A stretch of 29,059 bases of DNA, taken from the NCBI RefSeq assembly GCF_938017705.1, contig NZ_CALIIS010000221.1, positions 1 through 29,059 of the forward strand. The letters are read 5' to 3'. Position 1 is the stretch's first letter, and each line of letters opens with the position of its first letter. This stretch comes from an uncultured Campylobacter sp. GTDB taxonomy: Bacteria > Campylobacterota > Campylobacteria > Campylobacterales > Campylobacteraceae. Shown piece after piece: positions 1 to 7,664 of this stretch. A program made the translations under genes and the position numbers. Below the pieces are notes generated by a model that did no database searches, had not been told where the DNA came from, and was given only the letters and a program-made list of their open reading frames with translations.

Positions 1-1
1 C

Positions 2-91
2 CGAAAAGAGATTTTAAATTTTACCGATAAGCAGTTGGAAAATTTTATAAAAATAAAGCGAAAGAAATTAAAATTTAAATGGAAAAAGTAG
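2..91 (+). CDS. 3' end of an unidentified gene (partial, entering from the left)
   Basis: An open frame runs from the window edge to a TAG at 89-91. It encodes 29 residues, very rich in lysine and ending in a basic, aromatic tail (KFKWKK). The composition and the position just ahead of a string of small genes fit the C-terminus of a toxin or of another immunity protein. That is inference from context only; too little is visible to name a family. The next gene starts about 50 bases downstream on the same strand. Confidence 0.5.
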   Translation, partial: RKEILNFTDKQLENFIKIKRKKLKFKWKK

Positions 92-139
92 ATGGGGATT
101 TTAAATCACGCAGCGAAAGGTTTTTAAAAGGTGGCAACA

Positions 140-616
140 ATGATAAAAAACGTTATAAATCCAAGTAATTTTGACGTAGAATTCAGGAAAATAAGAAGAA
201 ATAAAAGAGGCGTAGCCAGATCAAGAATAGATTTTGAAAATATCGATGTAGAGGCCAAAATCAGGCTAGTTATGTTTTTAATTTCAAAAGCAAGCCACTT
301 AGATAGCGTAGTTTATAAAATTCTTTTTTGGGAAAGAGATGAGAAAATAGAGGAGTATCTTCTTAAAAATATGAAGGGGCAATACACAAAAGCTAAACCT
401 TATAAAAACGGCGCCAGAGCGGGCGTTATTTTTATAAAAGAAAAGGCGCTTGAGCCAAATTTTTTGAGATCCATACTGCTGCACCATTTTAATTTTGAGC
501 TGGCAAAAGAGCCATCTTTGAATATCAGAGTTCAATTAGCCGCAAACAATAAAGAGAAATTTTCGATTTTATTCGATATATACGATGACCGGGGCTGCTA
601 TGTCTATTACTTTTAA
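140..616 (+). CDS. Hypothetical protein, possible immunity protein
   Basis: This encodes a 158-residue soluble protein with no signal peptide or membrane segment. The frame opens at a GTG at 131, but the AAAAGG at 126-131 is the ribosome binding site and lies 8 bases before the ATG at 140, so the ATG is preferred. The N-terminal third is basic (RKIRRNKRG). The C-terminus ends in an IYDDRGCYVYY stretch that recalls the end of DUF3885-type proteins, which are often found as toxin immunity genes; this resemblance is from memory and weak. It is the first of four small same-strand genes with short gaps, all more AT-rich than the genes after 2132. Function is unknown. Confidence 0.6.
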   Translation: MIKNVINPSNFDVEFRKIRRNKRGVARSRIDFENIDVEAKIRLVMFLISKASHLDSVVYKILFWERDEKIEEYLLKNMKGQYTKAKPYKNGARAGVIFIKEKALEPNFLRSILLHHFNFELAKEPSLNIRVQLAANNKEKFSILFDIYDDRGCYVYYF

Positions 617-650
617 AATTTTATAATGAAAATATTTGAGAAAGGAAGAT

Positions 651-1106
651 ATGGCAATTTGGCAATGTGAGTTTTTTATTCTGCCTAAAAGCGATGCCTA
701 CGATCTACAATACGATCCGCAATATAGCAATATAAAGCTCTTTGAAGACGATAAGTATTGGAAAAAAGCAAAGATCAAAAAAGAGATATTTTCTGAAATT
801 TCGCGCCTATTAAAGCCCGAAAAATCTTGGTCTAACGAAATAGATCTATATGGAAGCGAAAACGGCAATCGCTTAAAGGTATTTTTTGATGCTGATAATA
901 TAATAGAGTCCGCTACGTTTCGTATCGATTTTAGATCCGAGTATGAGACTGTATTAAGGGGCATAATATCATTGTGCGATAAAAACGGTTTTTGCATTAT
1001 AGACGGCAATTTAAAGAATTTAAAATTATCCTTTAATGCTATAAAAGAGGCAATCAACAAATCCAAAAACAAAGAATTTTTACAGAACTTGTTAAAAATA
1101 GTATAA
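651..1106 (+). CDS. Hypothetical protein, immunity-like
   Basis: This encodes a 151-residue soluble protein. The frame also has a TTG at 636, but an AAAGGA at 641-646 sits 4 bases before the ATG at 651, which is therefore the likely start. The N-terminus (MAIWQCEFFILP) and an acidic, aromatic-rich body with alternating short strands and a C-terminal amphipathic helix resemble small cytosolic immunity proteins of polymorphic toxin systems. I cannot assign a specific family. The gene lies 34 bases after the previous one and is probably co-transcribed with it. A frame of 196 codons on the opposite strand (698-1288) is regarded as a shadow. Confidence 0.6.
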   Translation: MAIWQCEFFILPKSDAYDLQYDPQYSNIKLFEDDKYWKKAKIKKEIFSEISRLLKPEKSWSNEIDLYGSENGNRLKVFFDADNIIESATFRIDFRSEYETVLRGIISLCDKNGFCIIDGNLKNLKLSFNAIKEAINKSKNKEFLQNLLKIV

Positions 1107-1108
1107 TA

Positions 1109-1171
1109 GGCGATAAAGACGGGTAGCCCATCATAGAAGCCGTAGATAATTTCAAATTTAAGGATGATTAA
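1109..1171 (+). pseudogene. Possible gene relic with an in-frame TAG
   Basis: The 67-base gap between two small genes reads GDKDG-stop-PIIEAVDNFKFKDD-stop in one frame. Apart from the TAG at 1124-1126 it looks like the C-terminus of a normal protein. Upstream, the same frame continues inside the previous gene as ELVKNSII, so it could also be a frameshifted original end of that gene. It may instead be chance. No start codon with a ribosome site is associated with it. Confidence 0.25.
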
Positions 1172-1173
1172 AA

Positions 1174-1791
1174 ATGATTGTAAAATGTATAAAAGAAGAT
1201 AGGCATGAGTATCTGGGGTTAAACAGAACCTATTTTGTTCATGGTATCCAATATGAAGAGGGGCAGGTTTATTATTGCATATTACCATTTTTAGATGATA
1301 TAGATTACTATCGATTTAATAGCGAATATTTTCAAGTAATAGACGAAATGGTGCCTACGAATTGGAAATTTGGGATGTATGGGAAATATTTTACCGCGTC
1401 TTACGAAGAACTCATAGTAGACGCAGATCATTATGAAAAGCTTTTTGATGGAGACCCGATAGAGAAGAAAATTTTTAAAAAAAGAAGAGCTGAGATGATC
1501 GATGACGTATATAATACCCATATCATCAAAGATTTTAATCGTTTCATATATGATCTAATCTCTAATCTATCGGTACAGATGAATATTGCAAATAAAGTAC
1601 TGGATATAGAGATATCTGACGCAAACACTGAGGCCAAACATCGCAAAATGAATATTTTAAAGGATGACGGATATAGCTGGTATTTGATAGAATCGGACAT
1701 AAGCACCTTTAAAGCCAACGCTACTAATGATTATTTAAGACCCGTATTAAAATATCTTAAATTGTGGTTAGGCAGAAAGAATTTTAGATAA
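1174..1791 (+). CDS. Hypothetical protein, immunity-like
   Basis: This encodes a 205-residue cytosolic protein starting at an ATG preceded by AAGGA at 1160-1164. Residues 1-70 are rich in aromatic strands (YYCILPF, YYRFNSEYFQVID) and could form a small beta-barrel. The remainder is charged and mostly helical, ending in a basic tail (LWLGRKNFR). No catalytic motif, signal peptide or membrane segment is visible. It belongs to the run of small same-strand genes at the left edge and is AT-rich like them. Such a run of unrelated small soluble genes is typical of immunity arrays behind polymorphic toxins, but the toxin itself is not in the window. Function unknown. Confidence 0.6.
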   Translation: MIVKCIKEDRHEYLGLNRTYFVHGIQYEEGQVYYCILPFLDDIDYYRFNSEYFQVIDEMVPTNWKFGMYGKYFTASYEELIVDADHYEKLFDGDPIEKKIFKKRRAEMIDDVYNTHIIKDFNRFIYDLISNLSVQMNIANKVLDIEISDANTEAKHRKMNILKDDGYSWYLIESDISTFKANATNDYLRPVLKYLKLWLGRKNFR

Positions 1792-1810
1792 CCGGGCAGA
1801 AAGGTTTAAT

Positions 1811-2053
1811 ATGGCGAACGCGATCGATAAAGAAATTTTTATAAAAATTTTAAACGAAGATATCGATGTATGGCGCCCGGTAAAGGCTTCTCAAATCGCG
1901 CAATATATTTTTAAAATTACCGATACGACGAAATTTGAATCCGAACTGGATGAAATTTTAGAATTCAAACAGGGCGATATTGTAAAATGTAGAGAAAAAG
2001 ACGGCGATCTCTATGCTTTTGAGCTATTTATAAAAAACCCGCCTTATAAATAG
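1811..2053 (+). CDS. Small conserved protein with a DVWRPVKA motif
   Basis: This encodes an 80-residue protein. The ATG follows AGAAAGG (1797-1803) by 7 bases. The core pattern, LNEDIDVWRPVKA followed by an aromatic/hydrophobic strand, an acidic stretch and EFKQGDIVKCRE near residues 51-62, is a layout I recognise from short hypothetical proteins of about 75 residues found in toxin/immunity and other accessory loci. It has no signal or membrane segment. It begins 19 bases after the preceding gene and is probably the last gene of that transcript, since a new promoter lies just downstream. The biochemical role is unknown. Confidence 0.65.
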   Translation: MANAIDKEIFIKILNEDIDVWRPVKASQIAQYIFKITDTTKFESELDEILEFKQGDIVKCREKDGDLYAFELFIKNPPYK

Positions 2054-2073
2054 CAACGCGCTTATCATATGGC

Positions 2074-2101
2074 TTGATTTAATCCCATTTTTCGCTATAA
2101 T
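2074..2101 (+). promoter_or_regulatory. Sigma-70 type promoter for the DUF3137-like gene
   Basis: TTGATT at 2074-2079 and a perfect TATAAT at 2096-2101 are separated by 16 bases, giving a predicted start near 2108. The ATG follows at 2132 after GGGGA at 2122-2126. Confidence 0.65.
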
Positions 2102-2131
2102 GAACGTCAAATTTCACTCACGGGGATAGCG

Positions 2132-3046
2132 ATGAGCCTTGTTTCTTACGAATTAAAAAAGCAAAAACTAGATGGAGCGCGCAATGTGGCGCTTTGGAAG
2201 GCGCGCGGCGGTGTAGCAGTGGTAGTGCTGGCGCTGTTTATCGCTATGCGCAAGGATTTCGGAGATTTCTCATTCCTGTTTTTATTAGTGCTGCTAGCTC
2301 TTGCTTATCCTGCTTACAAATACCTAGCCGTGCGCATTTCGCGTAAATTTGAATCGCTCAGCGAAGAGGCCTTTAAGAATGAATTTCTGCTTTGGATCGC
2401 AAAGGAGCTGCGTCTTACCTTTCAGCCTTTCGGCGCGTTTTTGCTCGATGAAATTTACAAAAATCCGCTCCGTAAAGAGGCGAATCTATGCACTTGCAAG
2501 CACGCGATAGTGGGCAAGACGCCCGAATTCAGCATAAAAATCGGTGACATCTGCCTAAGCCGCGATTTCGATAAAAACAGAGAAAATCGAGTATTTGAGC
2601 TGGATAAAATTTTGCATCTTAAAAAGAAGGATGATACTGCGATCTTTGACGGGCTTTTTGCAAAATTTGATTTTAGCGAGACCTTCGATAGCCAAATTTT
2701 AGTCGTGCCGCGCGGAGAGTTTATCTTCGGCGCGTCGGATCTGAAGCTGCTTAAAGACAGCCCACACCTAAGCGCGTCGTTTGATGTTTATCTAAACAAT
2801 CCCGCCGCCGCCGCATTTTTGCAAAACAAAAAAATTTTAGAAAATATGCAGACGATCACCGTAAATTTATTTGGTAAAACCGAGCTTTATCTGGGCGAGA
2901 ACAGCCTCGTAATCGGCGTTGAAAATAGCGAAATTTTCAAATCCGCGCCGAGCTCGCAAAGCGCGAAGCTGCTCGAAAGCCTAAATAAAATGATCGAGAT
3001 CGCTAAAATTTTTGCCTATCTCAAAAAGCTCGGGCAGGTGGAATAA
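2132..3046 (+). CDS. DUF3137-like membrane protein
   Basis: This encodes a 304-residue protein with a short basic N-terminus, two adjacent membrane helices (about residues 26-41 and 47-66) and a cytosolic domain of about 235 residues. The two-helix hairpin near the N-terminus, followed by a soluble domain with short beta strands and a conserved-looking VPRGEFIFG stretch (about residues 192-200), matches the DUF3137 architecture. The family has no established function. Base composition is like the core genes and unlike the small AT-rich genes just upstream. It has its own promoter and appears to be a single transcription unit. The family call is from memory of the layout. Confidence 0.7.
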   Translation: MSLVSYELKKQKLDGARNVALWKARGGVAVVVLALFIAMRKDFGDFSFLFLLVLLALAYPAYKYLAVRISRKFESLSEEAFKNEFLLWIAKELRLTFQPFGAFLLDEIYKNPLRKEANLCTCKHAIVGKTPEFSIKIGDICLSRDFDKNRENRVFELDKILHLKKKDDTAIFDGLFAKFDFSETFDSQILVVPRGEFIFGASDLKLLKDSPHLSASFDVYLNNPAAAAFLQNKKILENMQTITVNLFGKTELYLGENSLVIGVENSEIFKSAPSSQSAKLLESLNKMIEIAKIFAYLKKLGQVE

Positions 3047-3137
3047 AAACACTCGGTTTTGTAAATTTAAAACAGGGTTGTAGCGCGCGAAATAGAATTT
3101 ACGATAAGGGATAAATTTAAAAAGGAGGGGCTGCATT

Positions 3138-3836
3138 ATGGATATAAACAAAATACAAGCTCAAACTCGCAGTATGCGCGCCCTATATGTCGAGGATGAT
3201 AATGAGGTAAGGCAGCAGACCGCAAAAATTTTAAAACTATTCTTTCATCAAGTTATCGACTGCGGCGACGGGCGAGAGGGCGTCGATAAATTTAAAGCAA
3301 GCAAAGCAGACATTGTTTTTACCGATATCAATATGCCGGGCATGAGCGGGCTTGAGATGTTGGAGCGGATCAAACAGATCGATTCTTCGGTAAAAACTGT
3401 CATCTTCTCAGCCTACGACGAGTCTAAATTTTTCACCAAAGCGATATCCATCGGCGTGGATGGCTATATTCTAAAGCCTTTTACGACAGAGGATCTACTA
3501 AGCGTGCTTGAAAAAATCACGCAGAGCATCGAAATAAAACCCGGAAAGTTTATCTATCTAAGCGGCGATTTCGTGTGGGATAAGCAGAGTTTAACCCTAT
3601 CCAAGGCAGGCGAAATTATCAAACTAACCAAAAACGAAACCTCTTTGTTGCAGCTGCTTCTAAGCTCTAGCGGACGGATCGCAAGCGGCCCTGAGATAGA
3701 AAACGAGCTGTTCGAGGATTGCGACGAGTATGACGATAAACGGGTAAGAAATATCATATCCAGATTTCACCGAAAAATTGGCTATAAGCTGATAGAAAAT
3801 ATCTACTCACAAGGATACAGGATAAAATGGCGATAG
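3138..3836 (+). CDS. OmpR/PhoB-type response regulator
   Basis: This encodes a 232-residue two-component regulator. The receiver domain (about 13-130) has the acidic pair D20/D21, the phospho-acceptor D63 in FTDINMPGMSG, S91 and the invariant K113 in LKPF. Residues about 138-232 form a winged-helix DNA-binding domain, with a recognition-helix region around DDKRVRNIISRFHRKIG and a closing GYRIKW wing. A strong AGGAGG at 3123-3128 precedes the ATG. The gene overlaps the downstream histidine kinase by 10 bases, so the two are almost certainly cognate and translationally coupled. The target genes cannot be told from the sequence. Confidence 0.93.
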   Translation: MDINKIQAQTRSMRALYVEDDNEVRQQTAKILKLFFHQVIDCGDGREGVDKFKASKADIVFTDINMPGMSGLEMLERIKQIDSSVKTVIFSAYDESKFFTKAISIGVDGYILKPFTTEDLLSVLEKITQSIEIKPGKFIYLSGDFVWDKQSLTLSKAGEIIKLTKNETSLLQLLLSSSGRIASGPEIENELFEDCDEYDDKRVRNIISRFHRKIGYKLIENIYSQGYRIKWR

Positions 3837-4999
3837 TAGACATCAAAAAAAATCATCAGAGATTTGAGACGATATTTTCAAATTCCGGCGTCGGCATCTT
3901 CATCGTGGATAAGAAAAGAAATATTATGGAGTGCAACGAGACCTTTTGTAAAATTTTTGGCTACGAATACGACGAGATCATCGGCAAATCCGCTCAAACC
4001 ATACATCTAAGCGAGGAAAAATACCTGCATTTTGCAGACATCGCCTTTAATAAAGTAAGAAAAAATGAGGCCCTGCAGCTAAACTACGAGCTAAGGCACA
4101 AAAGCGGCAAAGGGCTTTGGATTAGAATTTCGGGCGACTCCATATCGGGGAACGACGAGGTGCTTTGGATAGTGGTGGATATCACTAAAAGAGTGATGGC
4201 GGAGAAGAAATTAAAACAAAGCAGGCTAAAGGTCAAGCGGCTAAATTTAACGCTCAACCACGAGATCGAGGAGCAGCTAAAGCTCATAAGGCGCCAAGAC
4301 GAGCAGCTGCAGTATCAATCAAGGCTCGCTCAGATGGGCGAAATTTTAAATATGATAGCGCATCAGTGGAGGCAGCCGCTATCTGCCATCTCGGCTACGG
4401 CTTCATATCTAAGCACTAGCTGCTTGATGGCGGACAAATTTGATAAAACGGCTCTTTTGGAGGAACTCGGCAAGATCGAGCAGTATTCCAAGCATCTATC
4501 CGAAACGATCGATGAGTTTAGAAATTTCTTTAAGCCCGCCAAGATTAAGGAGGTTACGAGCCTGGAGGAGCTTTGCAATATGGCGATAAATATCGCAAAA
4601 GCGATACTGCAAAATCAAAAGATTAAAATTTACGCGAAATATGGCTGCAACCAGACTTTGCTCACATATAAAAACGAGGTTTCGCAGGTTATTTTAAATA
4701 TCATAAAAAATGCTCAAGACGCCTTTTTAGAAAGAAATATCGACGACGGGGTTATCGAAATTTCAACCTACATCGAAAAGTCCTATCTTTGCTTAAGCGT
4801 AAAAGATAACGCCGGCGGCATCAAAAAGGAGATCGCGGATAAAATTTTCGATCTGTATTTTTCTACTAAAGCCAGCACAAACGGCACCGGCATCGGGCTA
4901 TATATGTCAAAGATCATCATCGAAGATCACTGCAAGGGCTCGCTCGTCGTAGAGAGCCTAAAGAACGGCTCAAATTTTATAATCAAACTTCCGAAATGA
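3827..4999 (+). CDS. Cytosolic PAS-domain sensor histidine kinase
   Basis: This encodes a 390-residue kinase with no transmembrane helix. Residues about 10-122 form a PAS domain (FETIFSNSGVGIFIVD, MECNETFCKIFGY, then a PAC-like end WIVVDIT). A coiled coil (about 123-165) leads to the H-box AHQWRQPLSAIS with phospho-accepting H179. The ATPase domain has N-box N295 (NIIKNAQD), G1 box D327 (DNAGG), an F-box near FDLYFSTK and G2 box G353/G355/G357 (NGTGIGL). It therefore senses a cytosolic signal (redox, small ligand or a partner protein) and phosphorylates the regulator encoded immediately upstream, whose stop it overlaps. No downstream gene is close enough to be an obvious operon member. Confidence 0.93.
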   Translation: MAIVDIKKNHQRFETIFSNSGVGIFIVDKKRNIMECNETFCKIFGYEYDEIIGKSAQTIHLSEEKYLHFADIAFNKVRKNEALQLNYELRHKSGKGLWIRISGDSISGNDEVLWIVVDITKRVMAEKKLKQSRLKVKRLNLTLNHEIEEQLKLIRRQDEQLQYQSRLAQMGEILNMIAHQWRQPLSAISATASYLSTSCLMADKFDKTALLEELGKIEQYSKHLSETIDEFRNFFKPAKIKEVTSLEELCNMAINIAKAILQNQKIKIYAKYGCNQTLLTYKNEVSQVILNIIKNAQDAFLERNIDDGVIEISTYIEKSYLCLSVKDNAGGIKKEIADKIFDLYFSTKASTNGTGIGLYMSKIIIEDHCKGSLVVESLKNGSNFIIKLPK

Positions 5000-5065
5000 A
5001 GCTTTTCTGAGACAATTTAAAAATTTAATCCAAATTTACGCTACAAATGGGCTGCACTCTTTTTA

Positions 5066-5071
5066 TATAAT
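5066..5071 (+). promoter_or_regulatory. Predicted -10 element for the membrane protein/MBL/CobW operon
   Basis: A perfect TATAAT preceded by a T-rich stretch (TCTTTTTATATAAT) lies 35 bases before the ATG at 5107. Campylobacter vegetative promoters commonly have a T-rich region instead of a clear -35, which fits. The strong AAGGAGGGAG at 5095-5104 is the ribosome site. Confidence 0.5.
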
Positions 5072-5106
5072 TTAATAAAGATTAAATTTTATGTAAGGAG
5101 GGAGCG

Positions 5107-6498
5107 ATGAGCGAACCTGAAGACAAAATTTATCTGGAGGAGCGGAAGCTTGTTAGAAGATATTCTCCGCTCACATCGGTGCTTATAAACACTCTATTTT
5201 TGTTTGTGGTGTTTTACGCATCGTGGTGGATCTTTCAAGATCCTAGGGGACTGATGAGGATGTATACCCCTTACGTGGGATATATGTGGTGCAGGTGGCT
5301 ACTTGTAGTTATCATCTGGATAGCGTATATTTTTGATTTTTGGCCTTTTAAAAGAGAGTGGCTCTATACGGCGGGGCCAGCGAAAAAGGGCATTATCTTT
5401 ACGGTGATGGTATTTTTTACCTTCTTCGTATTCTTAAAGATATTCTTTGAATTTATTTTAGGCGAGCTTGCCATATCGTATTTTAGTCCGCGAAGGCTTG
5501 CAGAGCTTGGCATAACCGATTTTTACGCGCTTGAGTACTCGGCACAAGCTATTTTGATGTTTGCGGCTATCGCGTCGTGGCTAAGTCCTTCTTGGGTAGT
5601 GGCTGCGGATAATTCGCCGTGGCAGAAGCTAAAGCAGCCCGTTAAAGGCTTTACAGTTTTTATCTGGACCTTTTTGCTAAGTATGATCGTGTATTTCGTA
5701 TTTTTCCATTCGCAAATGGGAATTTTATTCGATCCGTGGCAAAAATACACCTCCATCACTCCGCCTTGGTGGCATAATTTTGCCGATACCGTGCATGGAA
5801 ATTTCAATATCGCATGGATTATGTGCTGTACCGTTATGGTGTGGGTGTATGAAACTATCTGGGAGAGGTATCCTTTTAGCCTTATTAAGACGAATTGGCT
5901 TAGAAGGACGGCGTCGTTTTTCGGCATTATAGCGATGGCGTTTTGCTTTTCATTCTTCTTTTACTATCTGCAAGAGCTCATCTGGGGCGTGCATATTAGA
6001 GGCGACAGAAGGCTTTTTGCGCCTGATTGGCGATGGCTGCACGTAGGCGAGATAGCTATATTTTGGCTCGTGCCGGTGCTGTTTATTAAATTTTACTGCA
6101 ACAATGCGGTTAATAAATTCTCAAAGCCCGTCAATATCCTTCTTAGAACGATCATAAGCATGACGGCGGCTATCGTCCTATACTACGTATATTATCAAGT
6201 CTCGCACTTTTTGCTGGGCACCCAAAAGGGCTTTTCGCACCCGCAACAATTCCCTATGATTCCGATGATCTGGTTTATCAACGTCATGCTGATAAATTAC
6301 TGGTTTATGGACGGCTGGCCGGGCTGGAGGCTTGCCGGCAAGAAGGAAGAGGCGGAGGAAGCAGGCGAGGAAGACGATTTTGGAAATAAAAATTCCATCA
6401 AAGGCTTGGTAGTGGGCTTTATAATAGGCGTGATCATCTATCTCGCCGTAGTTTATCTAGCGCCCGTCGTGGGCAATATGCTTACAATTTTTAAATAA
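5107..6498 (+). CDS. Polytopic tryptophan-rich membrane protein
   Basis: This encodes a 463-residue inner-membrane protein with about eleven hydrophobic segments (roughly residues 22-44, 58-79, 94-118, 140-158, 176-199, 230-248, 263-290, 308-326, 340-362, 375-394 and 430-455). A strongly acidic loop (EEAEEAGEED, about 414-424) precedes the last helix. Tryptophans, often with charged neighbours, recur at helix ends (for example ASWWIF, GYMWCRWL, DFWPFKREW). I do not recognise a named transporter or enzyme family. It has its own promoter and strong ribosome site, and lies 10 bases ahead of a Tat-exported metallo-hydrolase gene. The two products could therefore act together at the periplasmic face of the membrane; that is inference from context. 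Confidence 0.7.
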   Translation: MSEPEDKIYLEERKLVRRYSPLTSVLINTLFLFVVFYASWWIFQDPRGLMRMYTPYVGYMWCRWLLVVIIWIAYIFDFWPFKREWLYTAGPAKKGIIFTVMVFFTFFVFLKIFFEFILGELAISYFSPRRLAELGITDFYALEYSAQAILMFAAIASWLSPSWVVAADNSPWQKLKQPVKGFTVFIWTFLLSMIVYFVFFHSQMGILFDPWQKYTSITPPWWHNFADTVHGNFNIAWIMCCTVMVWVYETIWERYPFSLIKTNWLRRTASFFGIIAMAFCFSFFFYYLQELIWGVHIRGDRRLFAPDWRWLHVGEIAIFWLVPVLFIKFYCNNAVNKFSKPVNILLRTIISMTAAIVLYYVYYQVSHFLLGTQKGFSHPQQFPMIPMIWFINVMLINYWFMDGWPGWRLAGKKEEAEEAGEEDDFGNKNSIKGLVVGFIIGVIIYLAVVYLAPVVGNMLTIFK

Positions 6499-6508
6499 AG
6501 GATATGAG

Positions 6509-7660
6509 ATGAATGAAGCTAGAAGAGATTTTATAAAAGGCGGCGCGGCGGGCATAGGACTGGGCGCGCTCGCATCGATGGGGGTATTTTCATACTCTCC
6601 TGCGAGGGAATTTTTTCTTCCGGATGAAGTGCGAAAGATGACCGATTTTGGCGCGATTAAAAGCGTCGAGGTTACTAATATCTCCGAAACGAGCTGGTTT
6701 GATAACTCGATGCTCATGGGAGATATTAAAGGCGCAGGCGGACTGCTCGTTAATCAATATCTATTTAACTGGCCGCCGTTTGGTAACGGCAAAGGACTTG
6801 CCAAAGGAAGCTACGAAGAGGGAATTTCGCAAATCAAGCATCTTCTGCCGGATAAAATAGATGAGGCATGGGAAGTAACCAAAAAACTCTCCGTAAATCC
6901 CGATAACGCCGGCGGCTACTCCGCTTTGATAGAGATAGAGCGCCTAAACGGCGAAAAGAAAAAATATCTGCTTGATTGCGGTTGGTCCTATAAATGGATG
7001 CACGAGTGCTTTAAGCGAGAGGGGATCGATAAGATGCTGCAAAGCGGTGAGATAGACACCCTCATAATGTCGCACGAGCACTACGATCACTTTTGGGCGC
7101 TACCCGTCGTTTTAAAGTATAAGCCCGACATCAGAATCATCATCCACGAGGGCTTTTATCCAGAAGGCAGACAATATATCAAAGATTCAGGCCATAAAGG
7201 CGAGCTCGTAGTGTTTAAAAAGGGCAGAAACGAGATCGAGCCCGGAATGTGTACGTTTTGCTACGACTGCCCTATAATTACGAGGGTTTTTGGCGAGCAG
7301 TCGATCTTCGTAAACGTTAAAGACAAAGGTCTTGTGAGTATCACGGGCTGCTGCCATCAGGGTATCATTACCTTCTCGGATTCCGCGCATAAGGAGCTTA
7401 AGTACGACAACGACCAGCTCTACGGGCTTTACGGCGGACTTCATATCTCGCCGTTTGACGACTGGGATCCAAAATACGACGATCTGGTTATCGGGCTGAA
7501 AAGATGGAACTACCAGGTCATGGCGTGCAACCACTGCACGGGTCTGCTGACCGTGCAAAAATTCGTCCGCGAGGGCTATCCGATCGTAAAGGGCACGGCT
7601 AGATTTAGAACCAAAACGTCCGATTATCTGGGCAACGGCGATAAGGTTAAATTTGGATAG
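6509..7660 (+). CDS. Tat-exported metallo-beta-lactamase-fold protein (dihydropterin-synthase-like MBL group)
   Basis: This encodes a 383-residue protein with a twin-arginine signal (ARRDFIK, R5-R6) and a hydrophobic Ala/Gly stretch to about residue 27, so it should be folded with its metal before export to the periplasm. The MBL core carries SHEHYDH (H189, H191, D193, H194), TGCCHQGI (H283), GGLHI (H312) and a terminal NHCTG (H342). The GCCH, GGLH and HCTG set is characteristic of the MBL branch named after 7,8-dihydropterin-6-methyl-4-(beta-D-ribofuranosyl)aminobenzene 5'-phosphate synthase. The real substrate here is unknown. Several cysteines cluster at 248-254 (CTFCYDC). It is flanked by a membrane protein and a CobW GTPase. 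AAAGGA at 6497-6502 supports the ATG at 6509. Confidence 0.88.
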   Translation: MNEARRDFIKGGAAGIGLGALASMGVFSYSPAREFFLPDEVRKMTDFGAIKSVEVTNISETSWFDNSMLMGDIKGAGGLLVNQYLFNWPPFGNGKGLAKGSYEEGISQIKHLLPDKIDEAWEVTKKLSVNPDNAGGYSALIEIERLNGEKKKYLLDCGWSYKWMHECFKREGIDKMLQSGEIDTLIMSHEHYDHFWALPVVLKYKPDIRIIIHEGFYPEGRQYIKDSGHKGELVVFKKGRNEIEPGMCTFCYDCPIITRVFGEQSIFVNVKDKGLVSITGCCHQGIITFSDSAHKELKYDNDQLYGLYGGLHISPFDDWDPKYDDLVIGLKRWNYQVMACNHCTGLLTVQKFVREGYPIVKGTARFRTKTSDYLGNGDKVKFG

Positions 7661-7664
7661 AAGC

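Noticed and set aside
698..1288. 196-codon open frame on the minus strand across the small-gene array
   Set aside because: It lies opposite two better-supported genes with ribosome sites, has no ribosome site of its own and a phenylalanine/isoleucine-rich composition typical of the antisense of AT-rich genes.
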